Source: Heliocidaris erythrogramma
Taxonomy: Eukaryota > Echinodermata > Echinoidea > Camarodonta > Echinometridae
Direction of reading: 5' to 3'
Assembly (NCBI GenBank): GCA_025617745.1
Contig: CM046868.1
Location: forward strand, 18,294,615-18,358,614
Length of the DNA: 64,000 nucleotides
This document shows, piece after piece, positions 1 to 12,200 of this stretch. How positions within the stretch are numbered: the stretch's first letter is position 1; each line of letters opens with the position of its first letter. Below the pieces are notes generated by a model, which saw only the letters and a program-made list of their open reading frames with translations, did no database searches and was not told the origin of the DNA. Position numbers and translations under genes: made by a program.

Positions 1-569
1 TCCTTTTATTCCAAAGTGTATGAAATATAATGTAAAAAGTACTTGCAGTTAGCTTTCTATAATTTCAATACTTATGCATAGCATTTAATATGTTATCAAT
101 GTGATACAAGATCTAAGTGTATTAGAGATATAAAATGCAATTTAGGGTCATGCATTTTATACAATAGACTAGTTTTTTCGCACTAATTTTGACCTACACA
201 CTTCAAACATCAGTCTTTTTTTGTATCTGGACCAATCAAAGTTTAGTTAAATTTTTATAAGCATGTGTGCATATTAGTAACGTTTACTTTTAAATAGATA
301 TTTACATGAATGATTCATAAATGCTCCACCCTCAACAATTTTCTTGTTTATAGCTGACTGGTAACGTATCTGATCGGTGGTAAATATATGTCAAACAGGT
401 GTTCGAGTTCGATACTATTTCTTGAAAAATATGGTGCTGTTAAAAACAACCCACTGACTGTTCTGTGTTATCAAAGTATTAAAGTTTCCGAATTCAAATG
501 AGTTTTATGGATTTTCTTGTGTTGAATTTTTTCAATTTGTACAACCCTTTTGGTGCCTTTTTGCGGAGA
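1..569. other. AT-rich flank, nothing recognised
   Basis: No coding frame, terminal repeat or RNA gene could be supported here. Confidence 0.5.
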
Positions 570-1290
570 ATGGACCTACACTCGGCCTTCAGTCAGTGTG
601 TTTCCGTCCAGTGAATCCATGGCATCGTTGTATATGTAACGTTAGATCTAATCTGAAAATTGTTCAACAGTCACAAATTGCCGGCGCTAATGCACATCCC
701 GCCTGAATCTAGAACCAGTAAGTACAACTAGCACCTGAATTTCAGTCACATCGGACATCGGGAACGGCTCTATTTCGGATTGGATGTCGACGTCGTCGAT
801 CTGTCTCTCAATCTAGATTCGTCTTCGCAGTGTATCTAAATTCATAGTGCTTTGTTTTTCACATAACATGCCATCTCATTATTTTGATACATTCTGATCC
901 TATCTGTACACTGTGTCTTGCCTTCAAATGACACGTTTACATTTTGTTTGACATGTGCCATCTCATGATATTTTCATCTGTATACCGTAGCATATCTTGC
1001 CTTCAGTTGACGTGTGTATATTTTCTACATTGTGCTTTACATTTCTATTATTTATATTAAAAAAGACATAATCTAACATAGACCTTTCAATATTGTTATT
1101 TATTTGAATGAAAATGAAAATTGTATTCTAATAAGTGAAGATGCCCATATAACGTTTAAAAGATGCACGAGTTCCACAAGATATACATTTTCAGTGCATG
1201 TTCTAAGATTTTTATCAGTTCCTTCAATGCATAACTACTTAACCTACCAGGAAACCTAAACATGCCAGTGGAAGCCCTATGATTCTTATC
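570..1290. repeat. dispersed repeat, left copy
   Basis: Blocks such as ACTCGGCCTTCAGTCAGTGT (about 580) and TAAGTGAAGATGCCCATATA (about 1132) recur in the same order and orientation at 62535-63150. Between the blocks the copies have different inserts. No frame is evident. Confidence 0.6.
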
Positions 1291-1310
1291 ACTTGTCATC
1301 ACAACAGCTA

Positions 1311-1640
1311 AGCCCCCCCCCCCCCCCCCCCCCCCCCCCTCTCTCTCTCCTGTATTCTTTATAATTTCTATCTATCCCCCTACATATCTATTTTTTCTCT
1401 CTCTCGCTCTCATTTCTCCCACTGTATGTATCTCTCTATCAATTTCCCACTGTCTATGAGCCTCTCTCATTTTTCCCACTGGCTGTTTCTCACTCTCTCA
1501 TACTTCCACTGTTTCTCTCTCTTTCTCTCTCTCTCTCATTTTCCCCTCTGCCTCTCTCTCTCATTTTTCCCACCACTGTTTCCCACTGAATCCTTCTCTC
1601 TCTCTCCCTCGCTTCTTTCAACATTCCACTATATATGATT
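1311..1640. repeat. poly-C and CT-rich low-complexity tract
   Basis: A run of about 28 C is followed by roughly 300 bp of CT-rich sequence with repeated CTCTCTCATTTTTCCCACTG units. The open frames through it are a composition effect. Confidence 0.8.
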
Positions 1641-2718
1641 AAGCAACCTTTAATTGAAGAACTGCAAACAAATGCAATCTGTTGTACATTGTAGGGTACA
1701 TGTACTTAGTTTTTTTACTTCATACATGTAATGATAACATTTCTATATTACAATAATTGCCTTTTGACTGCTTACTAAATACACTGTGTTACAATACATT
1801 GTTTTTCCATTCTATAGTTAGATTTTGATTTCACTCCGCAATGATACTCAAGTTCTTCCCCCAGTTTAACCCATGATGCCAATTAAATTGAACCTCTATA
1901 TTTAAAGAGAAGTCTGCTATGCATCAATTGTTCAAATATATTTCATCAATAAACTACTTGCCTTTCAGTGTGAATGGGTACTTGGGCTGTGCCTGTACAT
2001 AGAAGACCACCCCACCCCCCATGGTGCCACAGGTAATTTTTGCTAGCAATAATAATAATAATAATAATAATGACAGATATAATGTGCAACATATTCATCC
2101 CCGAGGGTAATAAAGGCGCTTCGGAAAAAAACGCAAATTATATTTTTTTATGTATGACAAACCGAGAGTTGTCTGCAAGTATGTCACGATCGACTCACCA
2201 AATTGCCAATTTGAGATTCGCATAGATGCAGCGATCTCTTTTTCAAACATCCATAACTTTCTTATTCCTTTCAAACATTCACCATCCTGTTTTTCTTATT
2301 TTTCTGCTTAATTCACACAAATCATCTCATTACCAAGATTGGATTGCCCTTTAAGTTTTTTCTTGAAGTCGTCTATAGTCTCGCAATAAGGAGACAGGAA
2401 GAGGGGGGGGGGGGGGGGAGGGGGAAGATTTTTCTGCTCTTTTCTCTTCTAATAAAACCAAATTATTATCAGGTTGGAATTCCTTTTAATAAAGAAAAAC
2501 GGACCTTTTTTTTTTTACATTTTTTCCTCTGAATAAATGAAGCTACAAAAAACGGCATCATTGTTATTTGCATAACAGCAAGATGCTTTCTTAGCAAAAT
2601 ACAAATAAAATAGTGACTTTAGAACACCTTGAAATACAAACTGCATCTGGTACAAAAAAAACCTGTCCCCCCCCCAAAAAAAAATAAACTAGAAAAGTCC
2701 ACTGCTGCACAATGGGAA
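1641..2718. other. AT-rich stretch with short microsatellites
   Basis: It holds an (ATA)n run at about 2046-2070 and a G-run at about 2404-2424. No gene or bounded element was seen. Confidence 0.5.
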
Positions 2719-3990
2719 TGTATCCCCCGGCAATGGCAGCGATTCGAAGGAGAGACAAAGAACCTCCCGTAATCTACAATGTGTGTAGATTAGAGTATAA
2801 TGCATCTCTATAGAAAATTCAAAAGAAATCTGTCAAGAAATGTGACCTCAGAGCGCACGCAAGATATCCACTAAAATATGACCATTGACCCTATGAAAGA
2901 CAGAACACTGGAGGTAGCATCACCCAAAACTGTAGAGGTCTAGAGTAATCTATGATGGACCTCCATACAAAATCTGAAAGAAATCAGTCAACAAATGTGT
3001 CCTCCAGAATGCATGCAACCAAAATATGACATTTGACCCTATAAAAAGTGGAACACTGGGGGCAGCAACAGCAAACACTAAAGATGTGCAGATTTCACTA
3101 AGGCACACCTCCATATAAAATTTGAAAGAAATCTGTCAAGAAATGTGGAAGTTAGAGCGCACAAAAGACATATGACCTTTGACGCTATAAAGGATGGAAC
3201 AATGAGGTCAGCATCACCAAAAAGTAAAGATGGGTAGATTATACCAAGTTACATCTCAATACAAAATTTGAAAGAAATCCATTACGAAATATGGCCTGCA
3301 GAGTGCACCCACGCCATCCTCCAAAGTATGAGCTTTGACCCTATAAAAGACGGACACTGGTGGCAGCATCACCAAAAGCTATAGGTCCGTAGATTTTACC
3401 AAGATACACTTCCATACAAAATTTGAACGAAATCTGTCAAGAAATGCAGAAGAGTGCAAGAAATGGACAAATGACCTTTGACCCTATAAAGGGCGGAACA
3501 ATGAGGGCAGCATCACCAAAAAGTAATGTGTAGTTTATACACAGTTACATCTCCATGGAAAATTTGAAAGAAATCCATCAAGAAATGTGGCCTACAGAGT
3601 GCACACACCATTCTCCAAAGTATGACCATTGACCCTATAAAAGACGGGACACTGGTGGCAGCATCACCAAAAACTATAGGTGCGTAGACTTTACCAAGAT
3701 ACACTTTGATACAAAATTTGAACGATATCTGTCAAGAAATGCAGACGAGTGCAAGAAATGGATAAATGACCTTTGACCTTATAAAGGATGGAACAATGAG
3801 ACAACCATCACCAAAAAGTAAAGATGTGTAGATTATACCAAGTTACATGTCCATGCAAAATTTGACAGAAATCCATCCAGAAATGTGGCCTGCAGAGTGC
3901 ACTCACGTCATCCCCCGAAGTATGACCTTTGACCCTATAAAAGACGGGACACTGGTGGCAGCATCACCAAAAGCTATAGATTACACCAAG
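2719..3990 (-). repeat. TIR-bounded tandem-repeat element A, copy 1 (right end missing)
   Basis: It begins TGTATCCCCCGGCA, the same terminus as the complete copy at 58769-59843, which lies in the opposite orientation. Inside are eight diverged units of 140-158 bp, each marked by GACCCTATAAAAGACGG (about 2888, 3028, 3180, 3338, 3480, 3632, 3774, 3930). The last six alternate between two unit types, making a dimer of about 300 bp. The right terminus is not visible. Confidence 0.7.
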
Positions 3991-3999
3991 AGCATTTAG

Positions 4000-4355
4000 C
4001 TACAGTGCAGTAGCAATAGTGGTAGCTTGTATTCGTATGATGCTACATGTACATGAGAAAAAAAATAGTTGGTCCTCTGCTACACTTTCAGCTACTTTCA
4101 AAGAAATGAGCTGAACGAGCTTATTGACAAAAATCCAAGCAAAAGAGGTCATTTTAATTTGTAATGTAAAAATTGGAAAGCTCTGCTAGATTCACACAAA
4201 CAAACTGTTCATTAGGTTAAACCTAATAAACAGTTCACAGAGTGAGGCAGACAGTTTCTTATCATTGTTCTCGATAGCCGTAAGACTCAGGAAGCCTGTG
4301 AAATAAAAAAAATAATGTGAAATAATAAAAATAACCCTTAAAATATTTTTAAATC
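4000..4355. other. unassigned stretch with a small hairpin
   Basis: A hairpin at about 4200-4237 pairs AACTGTTCATTAGGTT with a near-perfect complement. Nothing else could be supported. Confidence 0.4.
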
Positions 4356-5514
4356 GGTATTCTGAGAACCATTTCGGCGAGATTTTATCTCATCTAAGAC
4401 ACGCCCATTTATGATGCCTTAACCAATAACAAATGTCGTTAAATTTCACTTTCATCATGCTCAGCCAATAGAATTACTCTCTACCAGTCTCTTGGGCAAG
4501 AGAGCGTGAATGCGCTATTTTTACAATTTTCAATACGCGTGCATCAAAGCGCAATCGCGCTTTTCGCTAGGATTTCATGAAAACGACTAGGGTACTTTCC
4601 GAGGTTTTAGAAGACCATCACAAGCATTATTGCAAGTGTGGTATTAGTTGGCAAAAATCTTGTAATAGAATTCGATAATCATATGAGAATGTTGCTTGAG
4701 AAATTAGTCAGTACTCAGTATCTTTTTGTTTATTTTGATCGCACGTCTAGCATTATATTTGTCCAAATATATCGCACTTACCGTGTATCCTAGAGATATA
4801 ATAGCCCCTACCGTTTAAGTGTTTAAAGTTGTGCGTATCATGCGTACAACATGGATAGGCACGCAAGAGGTAGGAGACTGAGATAAAATATGAGATAAAA
4901 TCTGAGATAAAATGTGGTCTCGGAATACGAAAAGATAAAATAAACTAGAAATATCACTGAAGATGATGATTAATACCCCCGCCCCGTGACAGCAGCCTTT
5001 CTTGACTTTTGGTCAAAAACTGAGGAAGTAGTTCGATCCGCAAGATTTTTCCCTGATTTACTGTACTGCCATAGATATGCCATAGATATGCCATAGATAT
5101 GCCATTTCCATGGCAACGCAGATTCCGACTCATCCGAAAAATATGTCTTGCACATCTTCCCATCAAGACCAATGTGTGTACCAAATTTCATGACTTTCGG
5201 TCAAAAACTGAGAAAGTAGTTCGATCCGCAAGGAGTTTCCTTGATTTTCTGCCATAAATATGCCGTTACCATGGCAACGCAGATTCCGACTCATCCGAAA
5301 AATATGTCTTGCACATCTTCCCACCAAGACCAATGTGTGTACCAAATTTCATGACTTTCGGTCAAAAACTGGGAAGTAGTTCGATCTGCAAGATTTGCAA
5401 CGGACCAACCGACCGACCGCCCGCCCGACCGTCGACCGATTCCTATATACCCCCTTCAAACTTCGTTTGGCGGGGGTATAAAAATTTTAGAGATAAAATG
5501 ATGCTCAGAATACC
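4356..5514. mobile_element. TIR MITE (GGTATTCTGAG ends) hosting element B
   Basis: GGTATTCTGAG at 4356 is mirrored by CTCAGAATACC ending at 5514, and GAGATAAAAT motifs lie inside both ends. Element B (4972-5481) sits within it. No coding frame; superfamily unknown. Confidence 0.5.
4972..5481. repeat. TIR-bounded tandem-repeat element B, copy 1
   Basis: It runs from AATACCCCCGCCCC to GGCGGGGGTATA and contains about two and a half units of roughly 160 bp, marked by TATGTCTTGCACATCTTCCC at about 5142 and 5304. Each unit carries a CCATGGCAAC motif. The last unit is followed by a CGACC-rich tail and then TTCAAACTTCGTTTGGCGGG. Confidence 0.7.
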
Positions 5515-6130
5515 ACCCCTGATCTTTTTTCTCATATAGCATTGCATTGTCTTCCCCCTCTGGGCTCCAATACAAAGTATTTATAGACCTGATCTCTTTT
5601 CTCATATAGCATTGTACTAATGCTACTGTTGCTGTACGGCAGCTAAGTGCTTGATTGATTGTGCACAAATCTATGCCTACTGCATAGGTACTGCAACTTA
5701 GTTAGAAATTGATGGCGATATAACTGTGGATGTGAGAATAGTCATTAACACTTAAGCTTCATTCAGAAAGGATGCGGCAAAATAAATATGTTACGTGGAA
5801 ATAAATGAAATGTGGATGTGGAAAATGTAGCTGCCTGTAAGAAAGGCCCCCAAGCATACTTACTTATCTCCATGTCATGAGATTACAGGAATTTGAAGTA
5901 CACAACACTTAAGTTATTTTGTTTTGTCCACTTTGGATGTTTTATAGGTTGTATACTGCTGCAAGGCTTTTAAGTATAAAGCTGCAGTTTGTCATCTTTT
6001 CCCAACAATATTCTCTTTGCTAGACACATGTCTTATCGGCCATTTTCCTTCTGTCTCTCCTTCAGATACATACAGTTTCAAATCTCTTTTGTTTATCTTT
6101 GGTCCTGGAGGCTTTACTTGGTGACCCAGT
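5515..6130. other. region downstream of NSMCE2 stop
   Basis: This should hold the NSMCE2 3' UTR. I found no clear minus-strand AATAAA, so the transcript end is not assigned. A short direct repeat around CTGATCTTTTTTCTCATATA occurs near 5519 and 5588. Confidence 0.35.
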
Positions 6131-6260
6131 CTACATGCTATCTGCCTGTTTGCGTCTGTTGGCTCTCCTCTGCTTCTCAAGTAGTTTCTTGAAGGCCTGA
6201 TCCGTCTCCAGATGATCAGGTACAATAAATGCCTTGTTGTTGCAACCCGGCAGAGGGCAT
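6131..6260 (-). CDS. NSMCE2: NSMCE2 coding exon 5 (SP-RING end, stop)
   Basis: The acceptor TTCATAG precedes 6260. The exon supplies the last two zinc-ligand cysteines in CPLPGC, a segment resembling the human DLIQDEALRRAIE helix, and a basic tail ending QADSM. The TAG stop is at 6133-6131. It lies 12.6 kb from exon 4 because transposons fill intron 4. Confidence 0.9.
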
Positions 6261-9200
6261 CTATGAAGAAATAACAAAATGGCTTTAGTTGTATAACCAG
6301 ACAATGACATGCACCTCCAACTAACCCATCCAGGATAAAAATACTATCCTTCTAGGATTATTTCCAACTGGAAAACTGTCACTTTGGCAATCTACAACTA
6401 CCCATTTCAGATGAGATAACCATATTCATTGATGCCTGATGGATTCTAGAGATAATCATCCAGTTGGGATATTACCAACGGGAGGTATGTTTTAGACCAA
6501 GAGGCAAAGTTTTCAAGGATTCATGAAGACCACAAAGCATGCTCTCTAACATTCTACTGATTGCAAAGATGAATCATTCCCTGGACTCTGTGTCTAGTCT
6601 AGAGCAAAATACAATACTCCCCAGGGGATATAGCATTACAGAAGATTGCATGCAGCACACAATATTTCAGCAAAACAAGTCCAGCAAGAGCTTGATTCCA
6701 GAAAACAGATGTTTTTAACAATAGCTTCAAGCCTAGTAATCATACATCTGAATTGCACAAAATCCACTTTCCAGTGCTAGTTTTATTTTTGCAACTTTAC
6801 AGACCAGTTTTAAATAAGAAGGAATCATCTTAGCATTGTAATTGTACTTTTCCAGTGGAATGCCTATCCAATCAGAAACAAGAATACACCAGCTGCTTTT
6901 TAGATATGGCAATGACCAAGACTTAAGACTTGGCCGACACTCCTGACAGGAACTACATTGTTACCCACGCCGATAAAATCGGCAGTGTTATGTAATGGGC
7001 TCTGTATGTTTGTTTGTTTTTTTGTGTACAAGATAACTAGAAAACGGGTGAACGGATTTGCACCAAATTTTCAGGGAATGTTCGGATAGTGACAGGAAAG
7101 AATCATTTAGATTTTGACCCCAACTTCAGTTCGGATAGTAAAAGGAAAGAATCGATTAGGAAAAGAATCGATTAGATTTTGGTGATGATCGGTTATAGGA
7201 ACTTCAGTTCGGATAGTTTTTTGTTTTTAAGAATATTTTATTACTTGCTTTTTCAAAATAACATTTTTCACAATAATCAAGGTAAAATACACAAACAAAT
7301 ATATTCACATGGAGTATCATTGTGCCAAATTACATAATAATAAAAATAAGTAACCATAATATTTTACATGCATGTATTAAATAGTAGATTATGCAAAATC
7401 TGGAAGTCTTTATTGCGATAAAAAAGGAGAAAAAAATATATAAAATATAGTGACAGGAAAGAATCGATTAGGGAAAGAATGCAACTACTCTGTAGCGCCG
7501 CTAAGGCGTGAGTCTGCCGCCTTTGACGGCCTTTCTAGTATTATAATGTATGTGCGTTTGTTAACTAAAACACCAGTAGGTGCTTTGAGGGCGCAGACAT
7601 TTTGGCATATGATGCACCACGCGTTGCCCCGGGGTGGCGTTGTGCCCCAGGGTACCATGGTGTCCCTGTATTAAAAGAGTTGCGACAACTGGGGATTTGA
7701 ACGCCAATTGTTTCCACTATTACGTAACATTTCTATTCAATTCCGATGAGCACCTGGGTGTTCTCATTTTGTTTCCATTTTGTCTCCAGAAAAGTGACGT
7801 CCATGTCGCAACTCTTTAATACAGGGGCGCTGTGGTGCCCCGGGGTGCAGCGCTGCCCCGTTGTGCAACGCTGCCCAGGGGTAACGCGTGGTGCATCATA
7901 TTGTACATGGCTTGGGCATGAGAGGTCGCTAATTATTTGCCGATTCTACTTGATACGGTCAAATGAGGGCGCAAACGTTTTGTTTTGTATTTTTACTTTC
8001 CAAAGCTAAAAAAAAATCATTTAAAATTCCCAATTTAATAGGTGAAATCGGTTAGGCATGCTATAGTTCAAGATACATGTGTATTTCTGTCCCCAAATAT
8101 TTAGTTAAATGAAATCGCTCACTGGAAGCTCATTCGCTGATAGACATTCGTAAGGGATGGCACACTTACAATTTCCATCGATATTATTCATCATAGCAAT
8201 TTTGTTGTGAAAGAAGGAGAAGATATTTGCTTTCCGAGGCTATTTATCATGCCAGATAATGAGATTTGACTAACTATATAAGACTTGTTTGGTCAAAACA
8301 GGCATTTCTATATTTGGCGCATCTCTTTGAAATTAGATTCGTCTAATGTGTGAAAATGTATCAAGAGTTTATGTAATGGTAATGGCAGGGCAACTTCCCA
8401 TTCCCGATGGCTCATATTCCTGTATTTACAGCAATAAATCGATGTATCTACCTATTTGCTAGTTTCCCAAACTATGCCGTCATTCGAGAAAAACTAAGTC
8501 TAAAACGCGCAGCCCCTGCCTGCGCGCGCGTACTCCCCGTCCACCAATCCAATCCGCCACCGCCATACTCTTCCTCTTCCGTTCTCGCCCGTCAGAGAAG
8601 TGACATCTATGAAGCTAAGTCTTAACCTAAATTGCGAGATTTTTACCTCCAAAAGCATTTTTGGTTGCCTTTCGCAATAAAAATCCTGTTCACCATGTTT
8701 TCACATTCATTTTGGTGTATCGGAATTTTCCTGAGTCAACCTCCTTCACGGTAAATTAATGAAATTACTTTGCCGTTTTTCCTCACTTTCGGGGCTTTAT
8801 TCACAGACGGTGTACTAGTACACTGTGTCGGGCTGTGTCGGACTGTGTGTTCACCTCATGTGTCAGGGGGGCCAAGAAGAAGGTTAGCCCCCAAGGGGCG
8901 ACTACTTCTTCTGAGTCGGGCGTCTCCCATGAACTTCTGAATTATCTGAAGATCATTGTGGAGTGGAGTGGTTGGTCAGACTTTGTGTCCGTACCTCCCA
9001 CCACGCCCGACTCCAACACCCCCCCCCCCCCCGGGGGAGGGGGGATACCTGTACCCACCAACCCGGGTCCGGTTCGGATACCCGGATATCCGGTTCGGAT
9101 ACCGGTTTTTACCGGATATCCGGTTCGGATACCGGTTTTTACCGGTTATCCGGCTAGGAAGACTGGTTTTCCCTTGTTTATCACCACTGCACCTAGTGGG

Positions 9201-12200
9201 TGGGGATCCGGTTCCTTTATCAGGTATCCGGCTCATTGTGTTTGGTCTCCAACACACAAGAGTCTTGCCGCCCCACTTCGGGCGTCTCCCGACCACGTTC
9301 AGCTTTGATCGTCCGGTCGGGGCTACTCCCATTCCAGCGGCACTAAGTGCTCCGCCTGGGGAGGAATCCTGGGACTACCTAAACCGCCCTTCTTGGGATC
9401 AGGTTTCTCAGTCCGGATTTTCGGAGGATGATGCCTCTTCACAGGTTGAGATTACACCCCAAACCAGTCGGTCCTTGGCGGTAGAGACTCAAGCCCTGCT
9501 GGAGAAATATCTTCCCGACACCTTTTTTTTTCAGAGTCGGGCCGATCCGGGACATCCGTCTCTCCTTTTTCAAGGTGAGCGTCCCTCCAAAGGCATCCCT
9601 CTTACGGAGGACTTAAGCGAGTCTACAATGACTTCGCCTCACAGCCTCTTTCATCTTTGGTAGGGCCCGTCCCTCGGCCAGGGAATTCACTTTCTCTCAA
9701 CAAGACACTCTCGATTATTTTACGAGAAAGTCTTGTTCCAGTGACCTCCTACATGTAGGTGGTAGGCTTGGTGTCAACTTTCAGAGTGCACCTTACGCCA
9801 AAAGGGAGAAGTTCCTGTCCTTGATGGAAGCTCATTCCAGGACTGGCCTGAGGCTGACTGCCTACTTGGGTACGCTCCTTTCCCTACGCTAGGAGCCAGG
9901 AACTTGAGATGTCCGACTCGGACATCATGTTCCTAGACGAAGCCCTCTTGTCCTTGACAGGCTCGTTGTGGTCAAAACTGTCTGTGTCGACAGCATAGCC
10001 ACTAATGCCAGGAGGGAACTTGCACTTTCCTCTCTGGGCATTGCGGATGCGGACATACCTGCCCTCCTGGCCAGGGTCCCGCACTCCGGCCAACACCTCT
10101 TTGGAGGTAAGGTGTCTGATGTGATTCAACTTGAGGTTGATTCACGCTAGCAGGCGACGGAACTTCTGAAACGCCTTAAGTCCTCGGCTCCTAAGCCGCA
10201 GGCCCAGGCTAGTTTTCCGCCTCCTAGACGCGGTGGCACTTCCAGCTTTCAGCCTCTCGTGCACTGCAAGTTCAGCCCAGTGCCCCTCACTACAGGGGGC
10301 CAGGGCGGAGCCTTCTCCTCGAGGTAGGAGAAGGCATCGTCGCGGTCGGGGCCGTGGTTCGGCCCGGGATTCGCGGCGAGTGCGCCCCGAGCGTTGGAGG
10401 AGAGGGTTGGCGGCCGGCTTCAGTACTTTCTTCCCGCTTGGGAAGAAATTACCGACACCGATTATCGTGCGAGGAGGCTTCTGCATAAAACTCGCAGAGC
10501 CCCTCACACACGGAGCCTTCCGCCGCAACCCGCCTACATATCGCCCCCTTTCTAGAGCACATCTCCTCCGAGATTCAAGAGCTGCTAGAAAAGGGCGCAA
10601 TCGAAAGGGTAAGAGACCTCCCCCATCTGTGTCTCTCCCTTATAATTCCCAAACGCTCGGGGAAGCTCAGAATGATCTTGAATATGAGGGTCATCAATAC
10701 CTTCATTCCGAGAGAGCTTTTCCACATGGAAACTTTGGCCTCCATTCTTCCGGCGATCATATCGCCCCCCTTTCTAGAGCACATCTCCGAGAGATTCAAG
10801 AGCTGCTAGAAAAGGGCGCAATCGAAAGGGTAAGAGACCACCCCATCTGTGTCTCTCCCTTATCTTATAATTCCCAAACGCTCGGGGAAGCTCAGAATGA
10901 TCTTGAATATGAGGGTCATCAATACCTTCATTCCAAGAGAGCTTTTTCCGCGTGGAATCTTTGGCCTCCTTTCTTCCGGCGATCAGACCGTCAGATGTGG
11001 CCATTTCGGTAGACTTGAAAGATGCTTACTTTCACATACCGATACACCCTTCTTCGAGGGACCTTCTAGGCTTCGCCTTTCAGGGCGAAACCTTCCGGTT
11101 CAAGGCCTTACCTTGCGGCCCGAAACCGGCTCCTCGAGTTTTTACTCGAGTAGTCTCTGCCCTAGCCTCAGGTATCGCGGTCTGAGACTTTTCACTTCCA
11201 TGGACGACTGGCTCCTGGTGGCGAGCTCTGTGTCCGTCTTTCAGTCACACATGGACCTACTTCTCCGTACTACGCAAGAAGACCCATTTTCCTGGGTGCG
11301 GAAATAGACATTGTGAACCAACTTGGGATCAGGTTTCTCAGTCCGGATTTTCGGAGGATGATGCCTCTTCACAGGTTGAGATTACACCCCAAACCAGTCG
11401 GTCCTTGGCGGTAGAGACTCAAGCCCTGCTGGAGAAATATCTTCCCGACACCTTTTTTTTTCAGAGTCGGGCCGATCCGGGACATCCGTCTCTCCTTTTT
11501 CAAGGTGAGCGTCCCTCCAAAGGCATCCCTCTTACGGAGGACTTAAGCGAGTCTACAATGACTTCGCCTCACAGCCTCTTTCATCTTTGGTAGGGCCCGT
11601 CCCTCGGCCAGGGAATTCACTTTCTCTCAACAAGACACTCTCGATTATTTTACGAGAAAGTCTTGTTCCAGTGACCTCCTACATGTAGGTGGTAGGCTTG
11701 GTGTCAACTTTCAGAGTGCACCTTACGCCAAAAGGGAGAAGTTCCCGTCCTTGATGGAAGCTCATTCCAGGACTGGCCTGAGGCTGACTGCCTACTTGGG
11801 TACGCTCCTTTCCCTACGCTAGGAGCCAGGAACTTGAGATGTCCGACTCGGACATCATGTTCCTAGACGAAGCCCTCTTGTCCTTGACAGGCTCGTTGTG
11901 GTCAAAACTGTCTGTGTCGACAGCATAGCCACTAATGCCAGGAGGGAACTTGCACTTTCCTCTCTGGGCATTGCGGATGCGGACATACCTGCCCTCCTGG
12001 CCAGGGTCCCGCACTCCGGCCAACACCTCTTTGGAGGTAATGTGTCTGATGTGATTCAACTTGAGGTTGATTCACGCTAGCAGGCGACGGAACTTCTGAA
12101 ACGCCTTAAGTCCTCGGCTCCTAAGCCGCAGGCCCAGGCTAGTTTTCCGCCTCCTAGACGCGGTGGCACTTCCAGCTTTCAGCCTCTCGTGCACTGCAAG

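Noticed and set aside
1426..1638. 70-codon open frame in CT-rich sequence
   Set aside because: Product is Leu/Ser/Phe-rich low complexity from a CTCTCT tract; no start context or homology.
4972..5481. Helitron interpretation of element B because of the hairpin-like GGCGGGGGTATA end
   Set aside because: Both ends carry inverted TACCCCC/GGGGGTA termini, and no 5' TC or 3' CTRR ends are seen.
9893..10600. Minus-strand frames of 81 and 152 codons, repeated in the second copy
   Set aside because: They are antisense shadows of the DIRS gag/RT region.
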